This document shows, one piece after another, positions 26,159 to 34,560 of a stretch of DNA of 64,000 nucleotides. The stretch is from Planococcus citreus (GTDB lineage: Bacteria; Bacillota; Bacilli; Bacillales_A; Planococcaceae). How positions within the stretch are numbered: position 1 is the first letter of the stretch; each line of letters starts with the position of its first letter. The position numbers and the translations under genes are program-made. The notes beneath the pieces were generated by a model. It made no database searches, was not told the DNA's origin, and was given only the letters and a program-made list of their open reading frames with translations. The stretch lies in contig NZ_RCCP01000001.1 in NCBI RefSeq assembly GCF_003664125.1, positions 62,001-126,000 on the forward strand. Direction: 5' to 3'.

Positions 26159-26860
26159 CTAATTCCGTTCCTCCAGCCAGTTGTAGAATTGCACTTTTTT
26201 CGCGGTGCTTTCCTGCGGCTGGATGCGGATGTTTTTTTCCCTGAACGAATTTGCATGCCGCGTTACTTGGCTAGACGTCCGGATATTCTTTTTCTTCCAT
26301 TCGAACAAGATACGATCGACATAGCGCAAGCTGATTTTCTGCGCGATGACAGCTTCTTTCAATGCCATGCGGATAACTTCCGGTGTATGGCCGTCCTGGT
26401 CCATCCACATGGAAATCGTCTCGATCTCCATCGGCGATAGAAAACGTCCGAACTCTTGTTCAAACAGCTGGAAGATCTCGCCTTCCTGTTCTTTTTGCGT
26501 ATGCTCTTTTTCGGTCTGCGCTTGAACTTCCAGGCAATCTACGAGTTTGTCCCATAAGGGCTGGAGCGAAATGGTCTCCGTCAGCATGCCGTCAGCCGTT
26601 TCTTGGCGTATCGATAAATAGCCTTGCTGCATCAATTTCTGCAGCATCGTCGTTACGCTGTTCTGGCTTGCAGACATTCTTGAGGCAATTTCATCCGGTG
26701 TCGGAAACACGTTCCCTGCCTGTTGGAAAGAGTGGATCTGCAATAACATGATCGCTTCCTCGTCACTGATTTTCAAGCGCCGATAAAACTGAAAAAAAAG
26801 CTGGGAAATGGTCACATTTCCCTGCTCAATCCATTGCTGCAATCGGTCAGACTGTTTCAT
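26159..26860 (-). CDS. dnaD: DNA replication initiation/restart protein DnaD
   Basis: The 233-residue protein has an N-terminal winged-helix domain (DnaD-N, about 1-110, with FPTPDEIASRMSASQNSV). The C-terminal DnaB/DnaD domain (about 130-205) ends in a YxxxILxxWKKxN-type motif, here YVDRILFEWKKKNI. It helps load the replicative helicase at oriC and at restart sites. The open frame begins 20 codons earlier at 26920. ATG 26860 is preferred because AAAGGTGG precedes it and the length then equals B. subtilis DnaD (232). Confidence 0.94.
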   Translation of the reverse strand: MKQSDRLQQWIEQGNVTISQLFFQFYRRLKISDEEAIMLLQIHSFQQAGNVFPTPDEIASRMSASQNSVTTMLQKLMQQGYLSIRQETADGMLTETISLQPLWDKLVDCLEVQAQTEKEHTQKEQEGEIFQLFEQEFGRFLSPMEIETISMWMDQDGHTPEVIRMALKEAVIAQKISLRYVDRILFEWKKKNIRTSSQVTRHANSFREKNIRIQPQESTAKKVQFYNWLEERN

Positions 26861-26926
26861 ATCCCAACCACCTTTCTGTATGCAAATTTCTAGCTGTCTA
26901 AATCTATTAGGATATTTCAACTACCG

Positions 26927-26958
26927 CGGCAGAAATCCTGTTGAAGGGATTTCTGCCG
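26927..26958 (-). other. Intercistronic hairpin between asnS and dnaD
   Basis: A 12-bp perfect stem CGGCAGAAATCC with an 8-nt loop lies 30 bases after the asnS stop and before dnaD. It has no U-tract on either strand, so it is more likely an mRNA-processing or stabilising hairpin than a terminator. Confidence 0.55.
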
Positions 26959-26987
26959 GGCAGCTTCTTATTGTCTTGTTTAACTTT

Positions 26988-28283
26988 TTAAGGGTATAGA
27001 CGGTTCAACAAACGCGGGAATGGAATCGATTCGCGGACATGTTCTGCCCCGCTGATCCAAGCGACTGTGCGTTCAAGGCCCAAACCGAATCCTGAATGCG
27101 GTACAGCTCCGTATTTGCTAAGGTCCAAATACCATTCATACGCAGCTTCGTCCAGGTTGTGCTCTTGGATGCGCTGTTTCATCAACTCGTAATCGTGGAT
27201 GCGTTCAGATCCGCCGATGATTTCACCGTAGCCTTCAGGTGCGATCATGTCAGCGCACAGCACGACATCGTCGCGGTCTGGATGCGGCTGCATATAGAAC
27301 GGTTTGATGCCAATCGGGTAATGCGTGATGAAGATCGGCATATCGTAGCTTTCAGCCAAAGCAGTCTCGTGAGGGGCACCGAAATCTTCCCCCCATTTGA
27401 TGTCGTCAAACCCGTTATCATTCAACCATTTGATGGCTTCATCATATGTGACGCGCGGGAACGGTGCTTGGATTTTCTCCAATTTCGTTGTATCACGGCC
27501 AAGACGCTCGAGTTCCAGCTTACAATTCTTCAAGACGGATTGCACGATATGCGCCACGTACTGCTCTTGCACTTCCAAGCTCTCTGCATGTTCCACAAAG
27601 GCCATTTCCGGTTCGATCATCCAGAATTCGATCAAGTGGCGGCGGGTTTTCGATTTTTCAGCACGGAAAGTCGGGCCGAACGAGAACACTTTACCTAATG
27701 CCATCGCAGCCGCTTCCATATAAAGCTGGCCAGATTGTGATAGATACGCATCTTCATCGAAGTATTTCGTCGCAAATAGTTCCGATGTGCCTTCCGGCGA
27801 CGATCCCGTCAAAATCGGCGGGTCCACTTTGACGAATCCGTTGTCATTGAAGAATTCGTAAGTGGCACGGATGATTTCGTTGCGGATTTTCATGATGGCG
27901 TGCTGTTTTCTTGAACGCAGCCATAGGTGGCGGTTGTCCATCAGGAATTCAGTGCCGTGTTCTTTTGGGGTGATTGGGAAATCTTTTGCTTCCTGGATCA
28001 CTTCGATCTCTGAAATGGCCAACTCGTAGCCGAACGCAGAACGCTCGTCTTCTTTCACTTCACCAGTCACATACAATGAAGTTTCTTGCGTCAATGCTTT
28101 TGCTTTGGCAAAGATTTCTTCGCCTACTTCTGCTTTAACGACGACGCCTTGCACGAAGCCGGAACCGTCGCGCAATTGAAGAAAGGCGATTTTGCCGCTT
28201 GAACGTTTATTGGCGATCCATGCGCCAAGCTTGATAGTTTGTCCGTTATATTTTGCCATTTCGGCGATAGTGATTTTTTTCAT
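26988..28283 (-). CDS. asnS: Asparaginyl-tRNA synthetase
   Basis: Class IIb synthetase of 431 residues. It has an N-terminal OB-fold anticodon-binding domain (about 1-100, [20 protein letters not shown]), motif 2 with [12 protein letters not shown] near 207, and motif 3 with [13 protein letters not shown] near 400. It charges tRNA-Asn. No T-box leader is present: the aspB stop is only 29 bases upstream, so control comes from the operon promoter or read-through. Confidence 0.96.
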   Translation of the reverse strand: MKKITIAEMAKYNGQTIKLGAWIANKRSSGKIAFLQLRDGSGFVQGVVVKAEVGEEIFAKAKALTQETSLYVTGEVKEDERSAFGYELAISEIEVIQEAKDFPITPKEHGTEFLMDNRHLWLRSRKQHAIMKIRNEIIRATYEFFNDNGFVKVDPPILTGSSPEGTSELFATKYFDEDAYLSQSGQLYMEAAAMALGKVFSFGPTFRAEKSKTRRHLIEFWMIEPEMAFVEHAESLEVQEQYVAHIVQSVLKNCKLELERLGRDTTKLEKIQAPFPRVTYDEAIKWLNDNGFDDIKWGEDFGAPHETALAESYDMPIFITHYPIGIKPFYMQPHPDRDDVVLCADMIAPEGYGEIIGGSERIHDYELMKQRIQEHNLDEAAYEWYLDLSKYGAVPHSGFGLGLERTVAWISGAEHVRESIPFPRLLNRLYP

Positions 28284-28312
28284 CTGTCAAATAGCCTCCA
28301 AATGTATAGTGC

Positions 28313-29500
28313 TTATTCTTGCCAATGCTTATGAACAAATTGGCTGATGCGTTCGACTGCTTGTTCCAATAGCTCGAGTGATGTGGCATAGGACAAACGG
28401 ATCGTCGAATGCGCGCCAAATCCAGATCCCGGAATCACTGCCACGTTTGCTTCTTCGAGCAATGCTTTCGCAAAATCATCCACTGAAGAAAAGCCGGTTT
28501 TCGCTGCAGCTTCTGAAACGTCCGGCAATAAATAGAATGCCCCTTGAGGACGCAAAACGGTGAACCCTGGAATTTCTTCCAGTTTCGGGAAAATAGCTTC
28601 CAGACGGCTTTCAAATGCCTGGCGCATTTCTTCCACGGCATCTTGCGGGCCATTATACGCTTCGATGGCCGCGTATTGGGATGTGGTCGTCGGGTTTGAA
28701 GTCGAATGGCTCGCAAGATCGGTCATTGCTTTGATCAATTCCTTATCACCGGCTGCATAGCCGATGCGCCATCCGGTCATCGAATGCGATTTCGACACGC
28801 CATTGATGATGACCGTGCGGTTTTTAGCATCTTCTGACAGCTCTGCTACGGAAATATGGGTGGCATCACCGTAAATCAATTTCTCGTAGATTTCATCGGA
28901 AACGATGAGAATATCCGCTTCGCGGCATACTTCAGCGAGTGCTTCAAGCTCTTCTTTCGAGTACAGCATGCCTGTTGGATTGCTTGGCGAGTTGATGATG
29001 ACGGCTTTTGTGCGGTCTGTAATCGCTTCGCGCAATTGTTGGGGAGTGATTTTATATGATTGACCGGCTGTCGCTTCTATGTAAACCGGTACCCCTCCAG
29101 CCAATTTCACTTGTTCCGGATAGCTAACCCAGTAAGGGATCGGGATAATGACTTCATCGCCTTCGTTCAACAATACTTGGAATAGCGTATAAAGTACATG
29201 TTTTGCCCCGACGCCGACCAGGATTTCATTTTTTTCGTAGCTTAGACCCTGGTCGCGCTGCAATTTGTCCTGGATCGCTTGTTTTAGCGCCGGCAACCCG
29301 CCCGCAGGCGTATACTTCGTCTTGCCTTCTTCCATGGAGCGCTCGGCTGCATCGAGAATGTTTTGAGGCGTATTATAATCCGGTTCTCCTGCCCCAAGCC
29401 CGATGACGTCAACGCCTTGCGCTTTTAGTTCATTCGCTTTTGCCGTAATCGCCAATGTCGTGGATGGCGTTAAGGTCTGTACGCGGTTTGCTAATTTCAA
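28313..29500 (-). CDS. aspB: Aspartate aminotransferase
   Basis: Class I PLP-dependent aminotransferase of about 395 residues. GLGAGEPDYNTP lies near 33-44, NSPSNPTG near 168 and SDEIYEKL near 196. The PLP Lys is in NGVSKSHSMTGWRIGY near 230-245. It makes aspartate from oxaloacetate and glutamate and sits just before asnS. The frame extends to 29545 inside ypmB. B. subtilis AspB begins MKLAKRV, which matches MKLANRV here if the start is the TTG at 29500. The adjacent TTG at 29503 is equally placed relative to the GAAAGGG ribosome site. The start codon is therefore a TTG in either case. Confidence 0.92.
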   Translation of the reverse strand: MKLANRVQTLTPSTTLAITAKANELKAQGVDVIGLGAGEPDYNTPQNILDAAERSMEEGKTKYTPAGGLPALKQAIQDKLQRDQGLSYEKNEILVGVGAKHVLYTLFQVLLNEGDEVIIPIPYWVSYPEQVKLAGGVPVYIEATAGQSYKITPQQLREAITDRTKAVIINSPSNPTGMLYSKEELEALAEVCREADILIVSDEIYEKLIYGDATHISVAELSEDAKNRTVIINGVSKSHSMTGWRIGYAAGDKELIKAMTDLASHSTSNPTTTSQYAAIEAYNGPQDAVEEMRQAFESRLEAIFPKLEEIPGFTVLRPQGAFYLLPDVSEAAAKTGFSSVDDFAKALLEEANVAVIPGSGFGAHSTIRLSYATSLELLEQAVERISQFVHKHWQE

Positions 29501-29517
29501 CAAATTGATCAACCCTT

Positions 29518-29991
29518 TCACAAATTCAATATGCGTTTCCACCAAGTGCCGTCTTCCGCCAAGAGATAGACGTAGTTCAAGCGCCCAGCTTCATTCAAAA
29601 AGGCGATTTCCCATACAGCCCCGGCCTCTTCCATGCCAAGCTTTGTATGGAGGATTTCCTCGACTTCCATATCTTCTTGAACGATTTCGCGCGCTTGTTG
29701 AGCGGTCAGTTGGTCTTCAAGCATCAATGCTTCCATGTCCCCTTCTTCAGGGACGAAGGCGGCTTTTATCTGTCCTTCCCCGTCCGTTCCAAGAACCGTC
29801 ACGGATTGGGTCGAGCTGGAATAGACGTATGCCCGCTCCACTTCATCGAGCAGCCCTTCCGCCTCCACTTTTTCTACGGCTGCTTGTTCCGCTTCTGAGA
29901 ACGGTTTATTGCCGAGGAATAAAATGACCAGCACAATAGCTACAGCCAAAAAAGACAGAAAAACGATGATGAATTTCATCCATTCTTTCAT
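29518..29991 (-). CDS. ypmB: TseB-like cell wall elongation regulator (YpmB)
   Basis: A 157-residue protein with one N-terminal membrane span (about 7-26, FIIVFLSFLAVAIVLVILFL) and an extracytoplasmic domain with two PepSY-like repeats. It matches YpmB/DUF5590, recently named TseB in B. subtilis and reported to work with PBP2A in side-wall synthesis. It lies between ypmA and aspB, as in B. subtilis. Confidence 0.87.
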   Translation of the reverse strand: MKEWMKFIIVFLSFLAVAIVLVILFLGNKPFSEAEQAAVEKVEAEGLLDEVERAYVYSSSTQSVTVLGTDGEGQIKAAFVPEEGDMEALMLEDQLTAQQAREIVQEDMEVEEILHTKLGMEEAGAVWEIAFLNEAGRLNYVYLLAEDGTWWKRILNL

Positions 29992-29999
29992 ATAATCAC

Positions 30000-30170
30000 C
30001 TAGGTTTTATAAATTGTGAAAACCGCTTTTGACTGATCGTCTTTATCGAGCGCCAGTCCAAACATCAAATCACGGTCTTTCAATGTCCGGTTCAATGCAT
30101 CGACCACTTTGTACAGGTCGGATTGATACTCGACTTGCACAGTATTTAATACTTCGATCTTGGATTCCAT
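30000..30170 (-). CDS. ypmA: YpmA family small protein (DUF4264)
   Basis: A 56-residue soluble protein MESKIEVLNTV... ending in FTIYKT, matching B. subtilis YpmA in length and position. The frame extends to 30242. ATG 30170 is chosen because AAAGGAAGTG precedes it and the shorter protein matches the family. It lies between dinG and ypmB; its function is unknown. Confidence 0.83.
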   Translation of the reverse strand: MESKIEVLNTVQVEYQSDLYKVVDALNRTLKDRDLMFGLALDKDDQSKAVFTIYKT

Positions 30171-30213
30171 TGTTCGGCACTTCCTTTCGATTGAAGGAAC
30201 CGTTCTTCCCTCT

Positions 30214-32976
30214 TTATCCTTGCTTATTATACCAATGTTCAATATCGGTTACCATCTTTTCCAAAGACACTTTGGCGACCGGCACGTCCGGCAAGGCATG
30301 AAGGAATTCCTCGCCGTATGATTTCGTTTCAATGCGGCGGTCCAGCACGATAAACAAGCCCTTGTCCTTTTTCGAGCGGATCAGCCGCCCGAACCCTTGG
30401 CGCAAACGCAGCACAGCTTCTGGCAAGGCATAATGCATAAATGGATTAATGCCTTCTTTCGAGATGATCCGTGATTTCGCTTTAAAAACAGGCTCTTCGG
30501 GCGAGGTGAAAGGCAACCTTACGACGACAACAGCTCGCAGCGCATCACCAGGCACATCGACGCCTTCCCAAAAACTATTCGTCCCGAACAACACCGATTT
30601 CTGGAATCGCTGGAACGATTTCAATAATTTCATGCGGCTGCCTGAAGACATGCCTTGCGCAAACAGCATATAATCATCGAGCAGCTGGGAATCCTGGATC
30701 AAATCGACCGTTTTCCTCAGCATGTCCTGTGACGTGAACAACACAAAACAGCGCCCTTCGGTGACAAGCACCGTCTGGGTGACCGCGTCCGCCACGGATT
30801 CGATGTATTCCTGCTGGGACACTTGCTGGATATCCGGCATGTCTTCAACGATATAGACTTTTGCGCCGCTGTAAAATTGATCGGCAGGTTCAAATTTTTC
30901 GATCGGCACCTGATTCGGTATACCGAGCTGGTTGACGATAAAGCGTTCGTTTGACGGAACGCTCATCGTGCCCGACAGCCAAATGACCGCTTTTTCGCCT
31001 CTCGCCTGGCCGATGACTTTATCGACAAGCGACGCGACTTCATAGGGGCGTTTGTACAGCGACAAGCTCGTTGGCATACTGCGCAAGTCGCCTTCAATCC
31101 AGGAAACTTCATCTTCTTTCGGGAACAGGAAAATCTCACTGAACTCCACCGATTTCAGCATCAGCTCTTCAGTCCAATAACGGAAATCTGCGAGCACGAG
31201 CCGTTCATTCATCGTCAGTTCCGTGAAGCGTTCTGCTTTTTGCAGGATGGTCTGGGCGATGTCGATCCAACTATTCAAGAATCTCAGGAAATCCATGAAA
31301 CTTTCCCGTTCGAAATCCAATTCATCCAATAAAGATGCACATTTCCGCGTGCGGCTATTATGGAATTTGTTCTGGAAAGCCTGCGCAAGATAGAGCGTCA
31401 CTTCATCGAATAAACTGGTGTACTTCAAATACAAAGATTCCATTTGCAATAGCTCGGGCACTCTGGCAAAGCCGTGCGATTCAGCGACGCGGTAAAATTT
31501 TGAAAACAGCTGATTTTCATCAAAGCTCCCCAACTGGCCGAATACATAGCGCCATTGCGTGTAGACGAAAGTTTTCTCTTTATGGGCAACTGCCGCCTGC
31601 ACGACTTGATGCGCTTCATCCCATATATAGGCCTCAACGTTCTTCAATATTGCGCGCTTTTGGTTATGTGGATTCAATAGGAATGCGTGGTTGGTCACAA
31701 TGACATCGGCATGTTCGGCTTCTGTCAGTGCGTGTTCGTAGAAATCGACGGTTTTTTCAAGCTTCGTCAATTTCCTCAAATGTGAACGGCGCACTTTGTC
31801 GACCAGCAACTGGCCGCCGCTTGACACGTTCAATTCATTTAAGTCGCCCGTCTTGGTCGAAGTCAGCCAGACCATGATCTGCATGATCGTGAACGTTTCA
31901 TCATAAGACTCATCTTCCCCGTGAAGCAACTCGAAAAAGCGTCCCAAATCGATATAATGCGACAACCCTTTAATGAGCGCGACGTGGATGTTTGCGCCGA
32001 GAAACTCTTCTGCGAGCTTGACTTCCTTGGAGACGAGCTGGTCCTGCAGGTGGGTCGTATACGTACTGATGACCACTTGCTTGCCGGATTCCTTAGCATA
32101 GGCCGCTGCTGGTAATAGGTAGCCCAGTGTCTTGCCCATGCCGGTCGATGCTTCAATTACCAGTTCACTTCGCTCATGGATGGCCCGTTCCACCGCTTGC
32201 ATCATCGCGACTTGGCTCGGCCGCTGTTCGTATTCCGGCTTAACCGTTTCCAATCCATTTCGCCAAGCCGACTGCTGCGGCGAATCATTGAAGACTTGCG
32301 CGCGCTCCGCTTTCGGGACAATCGGAATGCCGCGGAAACGGCCATATCGATCGGCTTGGCCGTTGCGTTTTTGCTGCGTAATTTCAAATAGCAGCCGCGA
32401 CAGGTCCGATTTCAATTGGAAAGACCGTTTATGCAAAAGGACAAGCGTATCATAAGGAAGTTCAGCCAACTCCTGTTTTGCACGTAAAAACAATTCAGCT
32501 GTCGCCAAGGCATCATCATCAGCGCGATGCGCATTGTTCAAGCGAATGCCTTGTTCTGCCGCAATGTCCTGCAATTTATAACTGAAGGCAGTCGGATAAA
32601 CCAGGCGCGAAAGCTCCACAGTATCCATGGCCAGCCCCTGCCATTTCGGCATGCCGGCACGGCTCAGTTCCGCTTGCAAAAACGGTAAATCAAAATGGAT
32701 ATTATGGGCAATGAAAATAGCGCCTTCCAATTGCCTGTAGATTTCCTCGGCGTACGCTTCAAAAGGCTCTGCACCTTCCACGTCGCGCTCCGTTATATTG
32801 GTCAGATCCTGTATGAACGCCGGAATTTTCCGTTGCGGATTAATAAATTTCGTATATGTATCAACGATTTCTCCTTGTTCGATTGCCACCATCGCCAGTT
32901 GGATGATCCGGTCACCTTTTGCAGGGGAATGGCCCGTTGTTTCGATATCGACAACGACATATTTTTGGGAATTCAT
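30214..32976 (-). CDS. dinG: DinG: 3'-5' exonuclease fused to a DinG-type helicase domain
   Basis: The 920-residue protein starts with a DEDD exonuclease domain. VVVDIETTGHS lies at about 7-17, NIHFDLPFL near 92 and HRADDDALATAELF near 148. A superfamily 2 helicase-like region follows with ASTGMGKTLGYLLPA near 262 and a DEAH motif (YIWDEAHQVVQ) near 442. Motif VI is RQGFGRLIRS. Unlike E. coli DinG, the Gram-positive proteins carry the exonuclease domain and lack the iron-sulfur cysteines; no CxxC cluster is seen between the Walker A and DEAH motifs. It likely trims RNA or DNA 3' ends in repair. It leads the operon running to ypoC. Confidence 0.93.
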   Translation of the reverse strand: MNSQKYVVVDIETTGHSPAKGDRIIQLAMVAIEQGEIVDTYTKFINPQRKIPAFIQDLTNITERDVEGAEPFEAYAEEIYRQLEGAIFIAHNIHFDLPFLQAELSRAGMPKWQGLAMDTVELSRLVYPTAFSYKLQDIAAEQGIRLNNAHRADDDALATAELFLRAKQELAELPYDTLVLLHKRSFQLKSDLSRLLFEITQQKRNGQADRYGRFRGIPIVPKAERAQVFNDSPQQSAWRNGLETVKPEYEQRPSQVAMMQAVERAIHERSELVIEASTGMGKTLGYLLPAAAYAKESGKQVVISTYTTHLQDQLVSKEVKLAEEFLGANIHVALIKGLSHYIDLGRFFELLHGEDESYDETFTIMQIMVWLTSTKTGDLNELNVSSGGQLLVDKVRRSHLRKLTKLEKTVDFYEHALTEAEHADVIVTNHAFLLNPHNQKRAILKNVEAYIWDEAHQVVQAAVAHKEKTFVYTQWRYVFGQLGSFDENQLFSKFYRVAESHGFARVPELLQMESLYLKYTSLFDEVTLYLAQAFQNKFHNSRTRKCASLLDELDFERESFMDFLRFLNSWIDIAQTILQKAERFTELTMNERLVLADFRYWTEELMLKSVEFSEIFLFPKEDEVSWIEGDLRSMPTSLSLYKRPYEVASLVDKVIGQARGEKAVIWLSGTMSVPSNERFIVNQLGIPNQVPIEKFEPADQFYSGAKVYIVEDMPDIQQVSQQEYIESVADAVTQTVLVTEGRCFVLFTSQDMLRKTVDLIQDSQLLDDYMLFAQGMSSGSRMKLLKSFQRFQKSVLFGTNSFWEGVDVPGDALRAVVVVRLPFTSPEEPVFKAKSRIISKEGINPFMHYALPEAVLRLRQGFGRLIRSKKDKGLFIVLDRRIETKSYGEEFLHALPDVPVAKVSLEKMVTDIEHWYNKQG

Positions 32977-33064
32977 GATAACCCCTCTTTCTCAGGTGAT
33001 TCTCTCAGGAAAAATTGTAACATATTCGCCAGCTGTTCGCCGGCGGGAACACGCCAAAAAAAGA

Positions 33065-33103
33065 AACACTCCAAAAGGGGGAGCTTTCCCCTTTTGGAGT
33101 GTT
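33065..33103 (-). terminator. Terminator of panCD
   Basis: A stem of about 16 bp (AACACTCCAAAAGGGG and its complement) with A-tracts on the plus strand lies 13 bases after the panD stop. Confidence 0.92.
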
Positions 33104-33116
33104 CAAGTATCGATCC

Positions 33117-33500
33117 CTACATGACCGTCGCTTCCGGTTCGTAATGGATGATTTCTTTGATGGAATTGTCTGCGTCCATAATCGCCACAGTCGGTTTATG
33201 GCTGCGCGCATCTTTATCCATGACATAGCCGTACGATAAGATGATGACGATGTCCCCGCGCTGCACGAGACGCGCTGCTGCACCATTGACACAGATAACG
33301 CCGCTGCCGCGTTCTCCGGCGATGATATACGTTTCGAAACGGGCGCCATTATTATTATTGACGATATGGACTTTCTCATTCGGCAACATGCCGACTGCAT
33401 CTAATAGATCCTGGTCAATCGTGATGCTGCCGACATAATTCAAATCGGCTTCAGTTACCGTCGCACGGTGGATTTTGGAATTGAGCATCATTCTAAGCAT
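33117..33500 (-). CDS. panD: Aspartate 1-decarboxylase
   Basis: The 127-residue proenzyme contains the self-cleavage site YVGSIT, where the Gly-Ser bond is cut and Ser becomes the pyruvoyl cofactor, and the conserved [11 protein letters not shown] block. It makes beta-alanine for pantothenate. It starts three bases after the panC stop. The usual third gene, panB, is not present on either side. Confidence 0.97.
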   Translation of the reverse strand: MLRMMLNSKIHRATVTEADLNYVGSITIDQDLLDAVGMLPNEKVHIVNNNNGARFETYIIAGERGSGVICVNGAAARLVQRGDIVIILSYGYVMDKDARSHKPTVAIMDADNSIKEIIHYEPEATVM

Positions 33501-33503
33501 AGG

Positions 33504-34340
33504 TCAGTTCTCCTTTAAATTGAAAATGATATTGTCGATAAGCCGGGCTTTTTGGAATTGGACAGCGAGCGCGAGGATCGCTTGCCCGTTCGGCGCTTCG
33601 GTCAAGTCCGGATAAGACAGCAGCTCGATGTAATCGATTTTGCCGGAAGTTTCCGACTGGATAAAACGGGTCATCTCCGGAATCGGATTTTCTCCATCGC
33701 GAGCGGCTGTCACTCCCCGTTGCAAGGCTTGATAAAGTTTCGGTGCTTCCACGCGTTCTGTTTCGCTCAGATAGACATTACGCGAGCTTTTGGCAAGCCC
33801 GTCCTGTTCACGGACTGTTGCGATGCGGCGGATTTCAAGCGGGAAATCGAACTCCCGCACAAGCGACTCAATGATCGCCAGCTGCTGTGCATCTTTCTGG
33901 CCGAAATAGGCTAAGTCGGGTTGAACAAGATGGAATAATTTCGTCACTACTTTCAACACGCCATCGAAATGTCCCGGGCGGCTTTTTCCGCATAAGACAT
34001 CCGCAAGCGTTCCAGCTCCCATCGTGATTTGCGATTTACGCGGGTACATCTCTTCTACAGACGGAGCAAAGATCACGTCGACGCCTGCTTTTTCAGCGAG
34101 CATGCTGTCGCGGTCAAAATTGCGTGGATAGCGGTCAAAATCTTCATTCGGGCCGAATTGCGCCGGGTTGACGAAAATGCTAATGGCCACCACATCGTTT
34201 TCCGATTTTGCGGATTCAACAAGTGCCAGATGCCCTTCGTGCAAAAAGCCCATCGTCGGCACCAATCCAATCGACTGACCGCTTTCTTTTGTGCTCAGGA
34301 CCCAGTTTCTTAAGTCCTTCACCGTGTTTACGACTTTCAT
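33504..34340 (-). CDS. panC: Pantothenate synthetase
   Basis: The 278-residue enzyme shows the class I synthetase-like MGFLHEGHLALV (HxGH, about 32-43), the FGQKDAQQ and KSSRNVYLS motifs, and normal family length. It joins pantoate and beta-alanine with ATP. The start ATG follows AAGGAGAGG, which lies inside a hairpin. The gene has its own promoter and a leader of about 180 nt with a terminator, unlike the neighbouring close-packed genes. Confidence 0.97.
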   Translation of the reverse strand: MKVVNTVKDLRNWVLSTKESGQSIGLVPTMGFLHEGHLALVESAKSENDVVAISIFVNPAQFGPNEDFDRYPRNFDRDSMLAEKAGVDVIFAPSVEEMYPRKSQITMGAGTLADVLCGKSRPGHFDGVLKVVTKLFHLVQPDLAYFGQKDAQQLAIIESLVREFDFPLEIRRIATVREQDGLAKSSRNVYLSETERVEAPKLYQALQRGVTAARDGENPIPEMTRFIQSETSGKIDYIELLSYPDLTEAPNGQAILALAVQFQKARLIDNIIFNLKEN

Positions 34341-34367
34341 GTTTTCCTCTCCTTTTTAGGAGAAAAC
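34341..34367 (-). promoter_or_regulatory. Hairpin sequestering the panC ribosome site
   Basis: On the minus strand TTTTCTCCT pairs with the AGGAG of the panC Shine-Dalgarno sequence across an AAAA loop, and outer GTTTT/AAAAC bases extend the stem around an internal bulge. Translation initiation could be controlled here, downstream of the terminator at 34372. Confidence 0.5.
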
Positions 34368-34371
34368 CATA

Positions 34372-34400
34372 TAAAAAGCCTTCTGTCAGAAGACAGAAGG
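34372..34400 (-). terminator. Leader terminator (attenuator) before panC
   Basis: A perfect 9-bp stem CCTTCTGTC/GACAGAAGG with a TTCT loop, followed on the minus strand by CTTTTTAT. It lies 32 bases before the panC start and downstream of the panC promoter, so it must be bypassed for panCD expression. It could instead simply end birA transcripts, but birA stops 160 bases earlier with a promoter in between. Confidence 0.75.
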
Positions 34401-34519
34401 ACAGAAAATTCAAATTCGGTTTCCTCCGTCCCTGTCACGTAATGATCAAGGCAGAATCATATTCATTTATTGTTTGTTGTTGCGTGCCACGGTGCAGTTC
34501 GCATCGGATACTGCCCGTT
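34401..34519 (-). promoter_or_regulatory. panC leader RNA with alternative helix (candidate attenuator or riboswitch)
   Basis: Minus-strand GACAGGGAC (34436-34428) can pair with GTCC-TT-CTGTC (34402-34392), a 9-bp helix with a two-base bulge. That partner contains part of the 5' arm of the terminator, so the two structures exclude each other. A second small hairpin, GCAGT/ACTGC, lies near the 5' end. A ribosome site GGAGG (about 34427-34423) and a TTG at 34413 open a Leu/Phe-rich leader reading frame running into panC. No known riboswitch consensus or T-box box was recognised. Confidence 0.5.
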
Positions 34520-34525
34520 ATTTTC

Positions 34526-34554
34526 ACTATAGCAGAATTTCTGAAAAATGCCTA
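34526..34554 (-). promoter_or_regulatory. Candidate SigA promoter of panCD
   Basis: TATAGT (-10, 34526-34531) lies 17 bases from TAGGCA (-35, 34549-34554, four of six consensus bases). It begins seven bases after the birA stop. A palindrome CAGAAATTCTG fills the spacer and could be an operator. Confidence 0.55.
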
Positions 34555-34560
34555 TATCCT

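Noticed and set aside
26988..28312. T-box upstream of asnS
   Set aside because: Only 29 bases separate aspB and asnS, too short for a T-box leader.
34216..34413. 65-codon minus-strand frame overlapping the panC start as a full protein-coding gene
   Set aside because: Most of it runs in another frame through panC, and only its first 20-25 codons lie in the leader. It is considered only as a possible leader peptide.
34341..34560. T-box riboswitch before panC
   Set aside because: The leader has a terminator and competing helix, but the T-box core AGGGTGGNACCGCG and its seven-base bulge are not present; GCACCGTGGCACGC is only a loose resemblance.
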